Positions 53,534-63,325 of a DNA stretch of 64,000 nucleotides are shown piece after piece. The position numbers were made by a program, and so were the translations under genes. Position 1 is the first letter of the stretch. Every line of letters starts with the position of its first letter. This stretch comes from Hydrogenophilus sp. (GTDB taxonomy: Bacteria > Pseudomonadota > Gammaproteobacteria > Burkholderiales > Thiobacillaceae), in the NCBI GenBank assembly GCA_020725265.1, contig DYFK01000013.1, positions 24,646 to 88,645 of the forward strand, written 5' to 3'. Under the pieces are notes generated by a model, which did not search any database, was not told the DNA's origin, and saw nothing but the letters and a program-made list of their open reading frames with translations.

Positions 53534-55965
53534 ACGACACGGTCCGCTCGCGCCCCGACCGGGACGCCCCCCTCCCCGCCGTCCCCGGCCGGACACCGGA
53601 GCCGGCCTGGGCGAACGCCCTGGCCATCGGCCTCGCCCTGATCTTCCTCGCGACCTGGCTGGCGCCGCCGCTGACGGCGCTGCATGGCGTCGAAATCATG
53701 CCGATCTGGCTGCACACGGTGATGGAAACCTTCGCCATCGCCATATCGCTGATGATCTTCGGCGTGGTCTGGAACAGCCACGCGCGCGAACGCGCCGGCA
53801 GCCTGGTGATCCTCGCCTGCGCCTTCCTCGCCGCCGGCCTGATCGACATCGCGCATACCCTGTCCTATCGGGGCATGCCCGACTTCGTCACCGCCGCCGG
53901 ACCGGAAAAGGCCATCAATTTCTGGCTCGCCGCCCGGCTGGCGGTGGCGGCCGGACTGCTGGCGATCGCGCTGCGCGCCTGGCCGCCGATCGCCTCCGAG
54001 CGCGCGCGCGTCGGCATGCTGGCCGGCACCCTGGCGCTGATCGGCGGCGTCTGGTGGCTGGGCCTGTTCCAGCCCGGGCTGTGGCCGCGCACCTTCATCG
54101 AGGGGCAAGGCCTGACCGCGTTCAAGGTCGGCATGGAATACCTCATCGTCGCCGTCATGGTCCTGGCCATGATCCTGCTGCGACGGCGACGCGAGGACAT
54201 GCCCGAGGCCGGCAAGCTGATCCTGGCCACCTTCGTCACCATTCTCGGCGAACTGTGCTTCACCCTGTACTCGAACGTGACCGACCTGATGAACCTGCTC
54301 GGCCACGTCTACAAGGTCATCGCCTACGCCTTCTTCTACCGGGCCGTGTTCGTCCATTGCGTGCGCGAACCGTTCCAGCGCCTGGAAGCCGAGATCGATG
54401 TGCGGCACGCCGCCGAGCGGGCACTGACGGAAAGCATCCGTTATCGGGAGGCGTTGCTGGCCCGTTTGCCCGCCGCCGTGGTCGTGCATGGCGCCGACGG
54501 CACCGTCCAGTATTGCAACGAGGAAGCCTTGCGCTTGCTCGGCGTCGATGCCTCGGCGATCGAGGGAAAACCGGTCAACTCTCCCGGTTGGCGGTTCCTG
54601 GACGAGGACGGCGCGCCGATCCCGGTCGCGCGCTATCCGGTCAGCCAGGTTCAGGCCAGCCTGGCGCCGCTGCATGGTTTCGTTGGCGGCATCGTTCACG
54701 CCGAAGGCGAGCCGCCACTCTGGGTCCAGGTCAACGCCTTTCCGTATTTCGATGCCGATGGCCGCGTCGAGCATATCGTCGCGAGCTTCGTCGACATCAC
54801 CGAACGCAAGCGGACCAAGGACGAGCTGCGGACGGCGCGCGACCGGCTGGAACAGATCATCGACGTCAGTCCCGCCGCGATCTATCGCGTGGAACTGTCG
54901 GCCACGGAGCAGCAGCCGGCGCGTGTCGGCTTCCTCAGTCACCAGATCGTCGAGCTCACCGGCCACACGCTGGCGGACTGGCGGACTCCGGGGTTCTAGG
55001 AGAGCCACCTGCACCCGGACGACAGGCAGGCCGTGCTGGAGGCTCAACAGACCTTGTTCGCGCGCGACGCCCTGCGGCACGAGTACCGTTTCCTGCGCCG
55101 CGACGGCGAAACCATCTGGATCCATGACCGGCTCATCCTGCTGCGCGACGCCGCCGGACGGCCCAGGGAGATCATCGGCGCCTGGCTCGACATCACCCAG
55201 CTCAAGGAGACCGAGCTCTCGCTGCGACAGCTCAACGAGCAGCTCGAACAACGCATCGCCCAGCGCACGCGCGACCTCAACATCGCCAACAAGGAACTGG
55301 AAGCCTTCAGCTATTCGGTCTCGCACGACCTGCGCGCGCCGCTGCGCGGCATCGACGGCTTCAGCCAGATCCTGCTGACCCGCTATCTCGACCAGCTCGA
55401 CGAACGCGGCCAGGACTACCTGCGCCGGGTCCGCCGCGCCAGCCAGCGCATGGGCGAGCTGATCGACGACCTGCTGCAACTGTCCCGCATCAGCCGCGCC
55501 GAGCTGCGCCTGACCGACGTCGACCTGAGCGCGCTGGCCGGCGAGATCGCCGAGGAACTCGGCCGCCGCGAGCCCGCCCGCGCCGTCGAATGGCGCATCC
55601 AGCCCGGACTGCGCGCGCGCGGCGATGCCGGTCTGCTGCGCATCGTCCTCGACAACCTGCTCGGCAACGCCTGGAAGTTCACCGGAAAACTCGATCACGC
55701 GGTCATCGAATTCAGTCTCGACCAGGACGACGGCGAACCGGTGTTCCACGTCCGCGACAACGGCGCCGGCTTCAACATGGCCTACGTCCACAAGCTGTTC
55801 GGCGCCTTCCAGCGCCTGCACGCCGCCGACGAGTTCGAGGGCACAGGCATCGGCCTCGCCACCGTCCAACGTATCATTCGTCGCCACGGCGGATACGTCT
55901 GGGCCGAGAGCGCGGCCGGCGAGGGCGCCAGTTTTCATTTCACCATCGGAGACATCCACAAGTGA
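53530..55965 (+). pseudogene. Sensor histidine kinase 2 (MASE3-PAS-PAS-HisKA) interrupted by an amber codon
   Basis: Starts at TTG 53530 (GGAG upstream, stop overlap with kinase 1). Domains: MASE3 membrane sensor (about 10-290, eight hydrophobic segments), PAS 1 (about 305-430), PAS 2 (from about 440), then coiled coil, HisKA ([15 protein letters not shown]) and HATPase. TAG at 54997-54999 (codon 490) cuts PAS 2 between WRTPGF and ESHLHPDD; the frame then stays open to 55965. A tryptophan (TGG) is expected there. Full length would be 811 residues. It may be a nonsense mutation, a readthrough site or a sequencing error. Confidence 0.85.
55284..55920 (+). repeat. 637-bp identical duplication, copy 2
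   Basis: Identical to 52852-53488. It supplies the kinase core of sensor kinase 2. The next base differs (G at 55921 versus A at 53489), and the final codons diverge. Confidence 0.9.
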
Positions 55966-56408
55966 GCAATCGAGCCATTCTGCTGGTCGAGGACAATCCC
56001 GACGACGAGGAACTCACCACCCTGGCGCTGCGCGAGAGCGGCATCGTCAACCAGATCGCGGTCGCCCGCGACGGCGAGGAAGCGCTCGATTGGCTGTTCG
56101 GACGCGGTCGCCACGTCGGCCGCGATCCAGCCGAGCTGCCGCAGGTGGTGCTGCTCGACCTCAAGTTGCCCAAGATCGACGGTCTGGAGGTACTGGCCGC
56201 GATCCGCGCCGACGAGCGCACCCGGACGCTGCCGGTGGTGGTGCTGACGTCCTCGCGCGAGGATCGCGATCTGGTCGAAAGCTACCGTCTGGGCTGCAAC
56301 AGCTACGTGCGCAAGCCGGTCGACTTCCAGCAGTTCCTCGACGCCGCCCGTCAGCTCGGCCTGTACTGGCTGGTCCTCAACGAGGTTCCCGGCGACACGA
56401 CGCGATGA
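55962..56408 (+). CDS. Single-domain response regulator (Rcp1-like)
   Basis: A 148-residue receiver without output domain: [18 protein letters not shown] (acidic pocket), [17 protein letters not shown] (phospho-Asp near 67), [20 protein letters not shown] and YVRKPVDF (Lys). The long alpha-beta loop before the Asp is typical of Rcp1/CheY-like partners of phytochrome-type kinases. GTG start at 55962 overlaps the kinase 2 stop (GTGA). Probable target of kinase 1 or 2. Confidence 0.9.
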   Translation: MSNRAILLVEDNPDDEELTTLALRESGIVNQIAVARDGEEALDWLFGRGRHVGRDPAELPQVVLLDLKLPKIDGLEVLAAIRADERTRTLPVVVLTSSREDRDLVESYRLGCNSYVRKPVDFQQFLDAARQLGLYWLVLNEVPGDTTR

Positions 56409-57895
56409 AGGAGCGGCTGGACATCCTGATCGTCGACGACTCGGCCGACGACGCCGAGCTGGTCCAGGCCTATCTGACGGAAGCCGGTTACCAGGCCCGC
56501 TGGCATCGCGTGGACAGCCGCGCCGAGCTGGCGGCGGCGCTGGAACGTGGCGGCTGGGATCTGCTGATCAGCGATTACGATCTGCCCGGCTTCAGCGCGC
56601 TCGACGTGCTCGGCGAAGTCGCCGCGCGCGGCCTCGACATGCCCAGCATCGTCGTCTCCGGCGCGGTCAGCGAGGAAGCCGCGGTAGCGGTGATGAAGGC
56701 CGGCGCCCACGATTTCATCCTCAAGGATCGCCTGATGCGGCTGGCGCCGGCGATCGAGCGGGAGCTGGCGGAAGCCCAGCGGCGCGCCGAACACCAGCGC
56801 ACCCAGGCCCTGCTCGACGCCCACACCCGGCTGCTGGTGGAAATGACCTCCGCGCTCGGCGAAGGCATCATCGTGCTCGACCCGGAGGGCTACCTGATGC
56901 TGATGAATCCGGAAGCCGAACGCCTGCTCGGCTGGAGCGCTGACGAACTGGCCGGCCGCAACATCCACGACATCATCCATTTCCAGCACGCCGACGGCCG
57001 CCCGTACCCGCGCGAATTCTGCCCGATGGTGCGCGTGGCCGGCGACGGCACGGCCTACCGCAGCGACGATGGCGAGGTGTTCACGCGCAAGGACGGCGGC
57101 ACCTTCCCGGTTTCCTACATCGCCACGCCGATCCTGCAGGACGGTCGCGTGATCGCCTCGGTCACCGCCTTCCAGGACGTCACCGCGCGCAAGGAAGCGG
57201 AAGCCGCGCTGCGCGAATCGCGCGAGCGCCTGCGCGAGCTGACCGCCTACCTCAACACCGTGCGCGAGGAGGAACGCACCCACATCGCGCGCGAACTGCA
57301 CGACGAACTCGGCCAGATGCTGACCGCGATGAAGATGGACGTATCCTGGCTGCGCGCCCGCCTGGACGATGCCCAACCGGAAGTGCGCAGGAAGGTCGAG
57401 GGCATGACCGCCCTGCTCGACGACACCGTCGATTCGGTGCGCCGCATCGCCTCGTCGCTGCGGCCGCGCCTGCTCGACGACCTCGGCCTGGGCCCGGCGA
57501 TCGAATGGATGGTCGAGGGTTTCGGCAAGCGCACCGGCATCCGCTGCGAGCTGGCCACCAGCCACGACGATTTCGATCTCGACAAGGAACGGGCCACCGC
57601 CCTGTTCCGCATCCTCCAGGAAAGCCTGACCAACATCGCCCGCCACGCCGGCGCGAACCAGGTCGAGATCGCCCTGGTCCAGGACGGCACCGGCATCGCC
57701 CTGTCGGTGCACGACAACGGCCGTGGCATGGATCTGGAACAGGCGGGCCGGGGCAAATCCTTCGGCCTGCTCGGCCTGCGCGAACGCGCGCACAGCCTGG
57801 GCGGCAGCGTGCACATCGACAGCGCGCCCGGGCACGGCACCCTGATCGAGGTCTTCCTGCCAGCCCCATCCTCCCGCATGGAGAACACGCCATGA
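56405..57895 (+). CDS. Receiver-PAS-histidine kinase (NarX-type HisKA_3)
   Basis: A 496-residue cytosolic kinase: N-terminal receiver (1-125; LIVDDSADDAELV, LLISDYDLPGFSAL, FILKDRLMRL), PAS (about 140-265; IIVLDPEGYLMLMNPEAERL), coiled coil, HisKA_3 with EERTHIARELHDELGQMLTA (phospho-His), and HATPase (SLTNIARHAGANQVEIAL, NGRGM, FGLLGLRERA). This architecture pairs with NarL-type regulators; one follows directly (ATGA overlap). Confidence 0.92.
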   Translation: MKERLDILIVDDSADDAELVQAYLTEAGYQARWHRVDSRAELAAALERGGWDLLISDYDLPGFSALDVLGEVAARGLDMPSIVVSGAVSEEAAVAVMKAGAHDFILKDRLMRLAPAIERELAEAQRRAEHQRTQALLDAHTRLLVEMTSALGEGIIVLDPEGYLMLMNPEAERLLGWSADELAGRNIHDIIHFQHADGRPYPREFCPMVRVAGDGTAYRSDDGEVFTRKDGGTFPVSYIATPILQDGRVIASVTAFQDVTARKEAEAALRESRERLRELTAYLNTVREEERTHIARELHDELGQMLTAMKMDVSWLRARLDDAQPEVRRKVEGMTALLDDTVDSVRRIASSLRPRLLDDLGLGPAIEWMVEGFGKRTGIRCELATSHDDFDLDKERATALFRILQESLTNIARHAGANQVEIALVQDGTGIALSVHDNGRGMDLEQAGRGKSFGLLGLRERAHSLGGSVHIDSAPGHGTLIEVFLPAPSSRMENTP

Positions 57896-58536
57896 TCCGC
57901 ATCCTGGTCGCCGACGACCACGCCATCGTCCGCGACGGCCTCAAGCAGATCTTCGCCGAGACCGCCGACATCATCGTCGAGGGCGAGGCCACCAACGGCC
58001 ACGAAGTCATGACCCGCGTGCGCGAGCGCGACTGGGACGCCGTGCTCATGGACATGTCCATGCCCGGCCGCTCGGGCATCGAGCTGATCAAGCAGGTCAA
58101 GGCGGAGAAACCGGCGCTGCCGATCCTGATCCTGTCCATGCACGGCGAGGAACAGTACGCGGTGCGCGCCCTGCGCGCCGGCGCCGCCGGCTATCTGACC
58201 AAGGAATCCGCCTCCGAACAGGTGGTCTCGGCCATCCGCAAGGTCGCCGCCGGCGGCCTCTACGTCAGCGCCGGCGTCGCCGAACGGCTGGCCGCCGAAC
58301 TCACCCGCCGCGACGACGGGCTGCCGCACACCCAGTTGTCGGACCGGGAATACCAGGTCTTCCATGCGCTCGCCGCCGGCAAGGCGGTCGGCGCCATCGC
58401 CGAGGAACTGTCGCTGAGCGTGAAGACGGTCAGCACCCACAAGACCCGCATCCTGCAGAAACTGGGCCTCGGCAACACCGCGGAACTGATCCGCTACGCC
58501 ATCCGCCACCGGCTGGTCGACGAGCCGGACTCCTGA
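57892..58536 (+). CDS. NarL/FixJ-family response regulator
   Basis: A 214-residue DNA-binding regulator: receiver (ILVADDHAIVRDGLKQI, VLMDMSMPGRSGIEL with phospho-Asp near 54, YLTKESAS) and a LuxR-type HTH (LSDREYQVFHALAAGKAVGA, IAEELSLSVKTVSTHKTRIL). It should be phosphorylated by the upstream HisKA_3 kinase. The palindrome at 58608-58627, downstream, may be one of its targets. Confidence 0.93.
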   Translation: MIRILVADDHAIVRDGLKQIFAETADIIVEGEATNGHEVMTRVRERDWDAVLMDMSMPGRSGIELIKQVKAEKPALPILILSMHGEEQYAVRALRAGAAGYLTKESASEQVVSAIRKVAAGGLYVSAGVAERLAAELTRRDDGLPHTQLSDREYQVFHALAAGKAVGAIAEELSLSVKTVSTHKTRILQKLGLGNTAELIRYAIRHRLVDEPDS

Positions 58537-58607
58537 GGCGGCGCCGCGCCGGCGGCAGCCGCGCCGGCCGGCATCCCTCCGCCGGAATACCTCCTTCGGC
58601 GCGCCCG

Positions 58608-58627
58608 GGGTAGGAATCCTCCTACCC
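58608..58627. promoter_or_regulatory. Perfect inverted repeat before the che-region genes
   Basis: GGGTAGGA-ATCC-TCCTACCC, 8-bp perfect arms, lies 100-119 bp upstream of the response-regulator gene at 58727 and 72 bp after the NarL-type gene. TAGGA..TCCTA symmetry is common for LuxR/NarL-type regulators. An AT-rich patch (58650-58675) follows. Confidence 0.55.
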
Positions 58628-58726
58628 GCCCGCTTTCCTTTCCTACACGCACTTTAAGCATCCGCCGATATTTTTCCCGGCGTCCGGCCGGCATTCTTGC
58701 CACCGTCAACAGCAAGGCCGGAAATC

Positions 58727-59107
58727 ATGGATATCTACATCGTCGACGACGCCCCACTGCCGCGCGAACGGCTGGCGGCGGCGCTATCGGAAATCGCTGG
58801 CGCGCGCGTCGTCGGCGAGGCCGGTTCGGTCTCCGCCGCCATCGCCGGGCTCGGCCATCTGCGCCCGGAGCTGGTCATTCTCGACATCCGGCTGCCGGAC
58901 GGCACCGGTTTCGACCTGCTCGACTGGCTGCGTATCGCCCAACCGGAAGCGCGGGTACTGCTGATCAGCGGCGAGTCCTATCCGCAATACCGCCGGCGCG
59001 CTCACCAGTCCGGCGCCGAGTTCTTCGACAAGACCCGCGAATTCGAGCAGCTCCGCGCGGCGGTCGCCGCGCTCGTCGAAGCCGCCGAACACGAACGCCA
59101 GCACTGA
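58727..59107 (+). CDS. Single-domain response regulator
   Basis: A 126-residue receiver: MDIYIVDDAPLPRERLAAAL, LVILDIRLPDGTGFDLLDWL (phospho-Asp near 56), RVLLISGESYPQYRRRAHQS, FFDKTREF (Lys). No output domain. The ATG at 58727 is preferred over 58697. It precedes the MCP gene by 9 bp; its kinase could be CheA or one of the kinases upstream. Confidence 0.88.
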   Translation: MDIYIVDDAPLPRERLAAALSEIAGARVVGEAGSVSAAIAGLGHLRPELVILDIRLPDGTGFDLLDWLRIAQPEARVLLISGESYPQYRRRAHQSGAEFFDKTREFEQLRAAVAALVEAAEHERQH

Positions 59108-59116
59108 GGACCAGAC

Positions 59117-60304
59117 ATGCGCTCTTCCGCCACCTTCCCGTACTTCGCCACGCCGTTCGGACTCGGCCTGCTGGCCGCCGGCCTGCTGCTCGGCCTGGCT
59201 GGCGCCGATGCCGTCAACCTGGGCGTCGCCGCGACCCTGGCGCTGCTCGGCGGCCTGGCTGGCCGCTGGCTGTCCGGACGACATGGCGCCGCGCTCGCCG
59301 AAACCACCGCCGCCCGCGCCGACGTCGAAGCCCTGACCGGCCGGCTGGCCGGCGCCCAGGCCCACGTCGACAGCGTCCTCGCCCTGGGCGACGACCTCGC
59401 GCCGGTCTGGGCGCGCCAGATCGAAACCGGCCGTGCCCAGATGGAACAGGCCATCACCGGTCTGACCGGCGATTTCGCCGGCATCGTCCAGAGCCTGGAC
59501 GCCGCAGTGCGCGCCTCCAGCGCCGCCGGTGGCGATGCCGGCCAGGATCTCGCCGGCGTGTTCGCGCGCAGCGAGACCAACCTGGGCCGGGTGGTCGAAT
59601 CCCTGCATGGCGCCGTCCGCCACAAGGAAGAGACGATGGCCGAGATCAAGACCCTGCTCGACTTCATCGGTGAACTTCAGCAGATGGCCGCCGCCGTCGC
59701 CGGCATCGCCGACCAGACCAACCTGCTGGCGCTCAACGCGGCGATCGAGGCGGCGCGCGCCGGCGAGGCCGGACGCGGCTTCGCGGTGGTCGCCGACGAA
59801 GTGCGCAAGCTGTCCACGCTGTCCAAGGAAACCGGCAACCGGATCAGCGCCAAGGTCGACACCATCAACACCGCCATCACCGGCGCCGTGCGCGCCGCCG
59901 AGCAGACCGCCGCCAGCGACGCCCAGGCGTTCGACACCGCCGGCGCCTCGATCCACGCGGTGCTCGCCGATTTCCGCGGGCTCGCCGAGGGCCTGGCGGA
60001 ATCCAGCGGCATCCTGCGCCGCGAAAGCGAGGACATCCAGGCGCGCATCGCCGGCGCCCTGGTGCAATTGCAATTCCAGGATCGGGTCAGTCAGATCCTG
60101 TCCCACGCGCGCGACAACATCGCCAGCCTGCCCGGCTACATCCAGGCCGGCGGCACCGACGTCCACGCCGATGGCGGCGTGCGCGCGATCGACACCGCCC
60201 GCCTGCTGGCGGATCTGGAACGGACCTACGCGATGGCGGAGGAGCGTTCCAACCACGACGGCGACACCAGTGGCGCCGACGACTCCGAAATCACGTTCTT
60301 CTGA
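59117..60304 (+). CDS. Methyl-accepting chemotaxis protein without periplasmic sensor domain
   Basis: A 395-residue MCP: two closely spaced TM helices (about 13-31 and 34-50), so no ligand-binding periplasmic domain, a cytoplasmic linker with possible helical sensing region, and the signalling hairpin [20 protein letters not shown] near residue 200 followed by [15 protein letters not shown]. It ends in a Ser/Asp-rich tail. Likely a cytoplasm-facing sensor working with the CheA at 61069. Confidence 0.9.
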   Translation: MRSSATFPYFATPFGLGLLAAGLLLGLAGADAVNLGVAATLALLGGLAGRWLSGRHGAALAETTAARADVEALTGRLAGAQAHVDSVLALGDDLAPVWARQIETGRAQMEQAITGLTGDFAGIVQSLDAAVRASSAAGGDAGQDLAGVFARSETNLGRVVESLHGAVRHKEETMAEIKTLLDFIGELQQMAAAVAGIADQTNLLALNAAIEAARAGEAGRGFAVVADEVRKLSTLSKETGNRISAKVDTINTAITGAVRAAEQTAASDAQAFDTAGASIHAVLADFRGLAEGLAESSGILRRESEDIQARIAGALVQLQFQDRVSQILSHARDNIASLPGYIQAGGTDVHADGGVRAIDTARLLADLERTYAMAEERSNHDGDTSGADDSEITFF

Positions 60305-60330
60305 AAACCCTCATTCACCAGGAGGCCACC

Positions 60331-60699
60331 ATGGCAAAAACCATCCTCATCGTCGACGACTCCGCCTCGCTCCGCCAGGTCGTCAGCATCGCCCTCAAGG
60401 GCGCCGGCTACGACGTCATCGAAGGCTGCGACGGCAAGGACGCGCTGGCCAAGCTGAACGGCCAGAAAGTCCATCTGATCATCAGCGACGTCAACATGCC
60501 GAACATGGACGGCATCACCTTCGTCAAGGAGGTCAAGCAGCTGCCGGCCTACAAGTTCACGCCGATCATCATGCTCACCACCGAAAGTCAGGAAGCCAAG
60601 AAGGCCGAAGGCCAGGCCGCCGGCGCCAAGGCCTGGGTGGTCAAGCCGTTCCAGCCGCAGCAGATGCTGACGGCGGTTTCCAAGCTGATCCTGCCCTGA
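60331..60699 (+). CDS. cheY: CheY-type response regulator
   Basis: A 122-residue receiver with ILIVDDSASLRQVVSIALKG, LIISDVNMPNMDGITFVKEV (phospho-Asp near 53), PIIMLTTES and WVVKPFQPQQML. Stand-alone. The context (MCP, STAS, CheA) marks it as chemotaxis CheY. AGGAGGCCACC precedes the ATG. Confidence 0.92.
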   Translation: MAKTILIVDDSASLRQVVSIALKGAGYDVIEGCDGKDALAKLNGQKVHLIISDVNMPNMDGITFVKEVKQLPAYKFTPIIMLTTESQEAKKAEGQAAGAKAWVVKPFQPQQMLTAVSKLILP

Positions 60700-60721
60700 T
60701 CCGGACGTCGAGGAGACCGCC

Positions 60722-61033
60722 ATGGTGAACGTGGAACGCAAGGGCGACGGTTGCGCCGTCCGGATCGAAGGCGAGATGACCATCTACACCGCCGCCGACC
60801 TGAAGCCGGCGCTGCTGGCGCCGCTGGCCGACTGTCGCGAGCTGGAACTGGATCTGGCGCAAGTCGCCGAGATCGATACCGCCGGCCTGCAACTGCTGGC
60901 GCTGGCCAAGCTGGAAGCCGCCCGCGCCGGTGGCGACCTGCGCCTGATCAACCACAGCGACGCCGTGCGCGACGTGCTGGATCTATGCGGAATGGTCGGT
61001 TTCTTCGGCGATCCGGTCGTGATCCCGTCCTGA
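60722..61033 (+). CDS. STAS-domain protein of a chemotaxis cluster
   Basis: A 103-residue STAS protein: GDGCAVRIEGEMTIYTAADL and ELDLAQVAEIDTAGLQLLAL. The usual phosphorylatable Ser of anti-anti-sigma factors (DSSG) is Thr in DTAG. Such small STAS proteins are common in CheA/CheY clusters of environmental proteobacteria, where their role is poorly known. Between cheY and cheA. Confidence 0.87.
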   Translation: MVNVERKGDGCAVRIEGEMTIYTAADLKPALLAPLADCRELELDLAQVAEIDTAGLQLLALAKLEAARAGGDLRLINHSDAVRDVLDLCGMVGFFGDPVVIPS

Positions 61034-61068
61034 TACCGCAAGCACCGCCGCAAACCGGGAGCACCCCA

Positions 61069-63276
61069 ATGAATCTGGATCAAGCCCTCAAGACCTACAT
61101 CGAGGAAAGCCGCGAGCTCCTCCAGGAGATCGAGGACGGCCTGCTGCGCGTCGAGCAGGAAGCCGACACCGCCGACACGGTCAACGCCATCTTCCGCGCC
61201 GCCCACACCATCAAGGGCTCGGCCGGCCTGTTCGGCCTCGATTACCTGGTCGCCTTCACCCACGGCGTCGAAAGCGTGCTCGACCGGGTACGCGACGGCA
61301 GCCTGGGCATCGACGCCGAGCTGGTCGCGTTGATGCTGGAATGCCGCGACCACATCAGCGCCCTGGTCGAGCATGCCGCCGAAGGCGCCATGACCGCGAC
61401 ACCCGAACTGGACGCCGGCGGCCAGACGCTCACCACCCGCCTGAATGTCTATCTCGGCAAGCAACCGCCGGCCACCACGCCGGCCGCGCCGGAAGCCGTC
61501 GAAGCCCGGGTCGAGGCCAGTGGCGGTGGCCGCGTCGGCTGCGACTGCTGGCACATCTCGCTGCGTTTCGGCCGGGAATCGCTGCGCAACGGCATGGACC
61601 CGCTGTCGTTCCTGCGCTACCTGGCCACGCTCGGCGACATCGTCAGCATCGAGACCCTGACCGACGCATTGCCGGCGGCCGCCGACATGGACCCCGAGCA
61701 GTGCTATCTGGGCTACGAGATCAAGTTCCGCAGCGACGCCGACAAGGCCACCATCGAGGGCGTCTTCGAATTCGCGCTGGAAGACAGCCAGATCCACATC
61801 CTGCCGCCGCGCGGCCGCGTCGCCGACTACCTGGACATGATCAAGGCGCTGCCCGAGGACGACCTGCGCCTGGGCGAGATCCTGTGCCGGGTCGGCAGCC
61901 TGACCGAGCACGAACTCCAGGAAGCGCTCGGCGCCCAGGCGGCCGGTGCCCAAGCGGAACAGGGCGAGGCCACCGAACCGGCGCCGATCGGCGACATCCT
62001 GGTCGGCGCCGGCATGGTCCAGCCGGAGCTGGTCGACGCCGCGCTCGACAAGCAGAAACAGACCCGCGAGCACCGCGCCCAGGAAAGCCGCGTGGTGCGC
62101 GTCGACGCCGACAAGCTCGACCGCCTGATCAACCTGGTCGGCGAGCTGGTGATCGCCGGCGCCAGCACCAACCTGATCGCCCAACGCGCCGGCATGGCCG
62201 ACCTGCTGGAAGCGACCTCGACGCTGTCGCGCCTGGTCGAGGAAGTGCGCGATTCCGCCCTGACCCTGCGCATGGTCCAGATCGGCGCCACCTTCAGCCG
62301 CTTCCAGCGCGTGGTGCGGGATGTCTCCCGGGAACTCGGCAAGGAAATCCAGCTGGTCATCACCGGCGCCGAGACCGAACTGGACAAGACCGTGGTCGAG
62401 AAGATCGGCGACCCGCTCATGCATCTGGTGCGCAATTCCATGGACCACGGCATCGAGGCACCCGACGCGCGCGTCGCCCGCGGCAAGCCGGCCCAGGGCA
62501 CGCTGCGCCTGAACGCCTATCACGATTCCGGCAGCATCGTCATCGAGGTCGGCGACGACGGTGGCGGCCTCAACCGCCAACGCATCCTCGACAAGGCGAT
62601 CGAGCGCGGCATCGTCCAGGCCGGCCAGAACCTGTCCGACCAGGAGATCTGCCAGCTCATCTTCGAACCCGGCTTTTCCACCGCCGCCGCCGTCACCAAT
62701 CTGTCCGGCCGCGGCGTCGGCATGGACGTGGTGCGCAAGAACATCGAAGCGCTGCGCGGCACCATCGAGATCGACAGCGTCGAGGGCCAGGGCACCACCA
62801 TCCGCATCCGCCTGCCGCTGACCCTGGCGATCATCGACGGCTTCCTGGTCGGCATCGGCGGTTCGTCGTTCGTGATTCCGCTGGAAGCGGTGGCCGAATG
62901 CGTCGAACTGTCCGAGGCCGACCGCGCCGCCAGCCGCGACCGCCACTACCTCAACCTGCGCGGCGAGGTGCTGCCGTTCCTGCGCCTGCGCGAGGTATTC
63001 GATGTCGATGGCCTGCCGCCCCGGCGCGAGAACGTCGTCGTCGTCCAGTACGGCAAGCAGCGCGCCGGCCTGGTGGTCGACGAACTGATGGGCGAATTCC
63101 AGACCGTGATCAAGCCGCTCGGCCGCCTGTTCGGCCACATCCGCGGCATCGGCGGCTCGACCATCCTGGGCAGCGGCGAGGTCGCGCTGATCCTCGACGT
63201 GCCTTCGCTGGTCCAGCGCACCAGCGAACGCGAGGGCCGCGCCCTGGCGCCCCCGCACGCGCTTTCCGTCCAGTAA
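61069..63276 (+). CDS. cheA: Chemotaxis histidine kinase CheA with MshEN-like insert
   Basis: A 735-residue CheA. P1/HPt (1-105, H46 in AAHTIKGSAG), a second domain (about 160-255; WHISLRFGRESLRNGMDPLS), an unusual segment with two motifs at 267-290 and 306-329 matching the c-di-GMP-binding MshEN repeat, then dimerisation (VDADKLDRLINLVGELVI), ATPase (MHLVRNSMDHGIE, GDDGGGL, GRGVGMDVVRKNI) and CheW-like P5. The ATG at 61069 follows GGGAGCACCCCA. All kinase motifs are intact. Confidence 0.93.
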   Translation: MNLDQALKTYIEESRELLQEIEDGLLRVEQEADTADTVNAIFRAAHTIKGSAGLFGLDYLVAFTHGVESVLDRVRDGSLGIDAELVALMLECRDHISALVEHAAEGAMTATPELDAGGQTLTTRLNVYLGKQPPATTPAAPEAVEARVEASGGGRVGCDCWHISLRFGRESLRNGMDPLSFLRYLATLGDIVSIETLTDALPAAADMDPEQCYLGYEIKFRSDADKATIEGVFEFALEDSQIHILPPRGRVADYLDMIKALPEDDLRLGEILCRVGSLTEHELQEALGAQAAGAQAEQGEATEPAPIGDILVGAGMVQPELVDAALDKQKQTREHRAQESRVVRVDADKLDRLINLVGELVIAGASTNLIAQRAGMADLLEATSTLSRLVEEVRDSALTLRMVQIGATFSRFQRVVRDVSRELGKEIQLVITGAETELDKTVVEKIGDPLMHLVRNSMDHGIEAPDARVARGKPAQGTLRLNAYHDSGSIVIEVGDDGGGLNRQRILDKAIERGIVQAGQNLSDQEICQLIFEPGFSTAAAVTNLSGRGVGMDVVRKNIEALRGTIEIDSVEGQGTTIRIRLPLTLAIIDGFLVGIGGSSFVIPLEAVAECVELSEADRAASRDRHYLNLRGEVLPFLRLREVFDVDGLPPRRENVVVVQYGKQRAGLVVDELMGEFQTVIKPLGRLFGHIRGIGGSTILGSGEVALILDVPSLVQRTSEREGRALAPPHALSVQ

Positions 63277-63325
63277 CCCCCAGCCCCCTACCCCACATCC
63301 GTCCACTTTTTCACTGGAGATCCCC

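Noticed and set aside
53158..54999. Long upstream extension of sensor kinase 2 into kinase 1
   Set aside because: Extension is a shifted frame of the HisKA/HATPase region; the TTG at 53530 with ribosome-binding site and stop overlap fits the MASE3 start.
55033..55965. Separate 310-residue kinase gene starting at GTG 55033
   Set aside because: Begins in the middle of a PAS domain in the same frame as kinase 2 and has only a weak ribosome-binding site; better explained as the 3' part of the interrupted gene.
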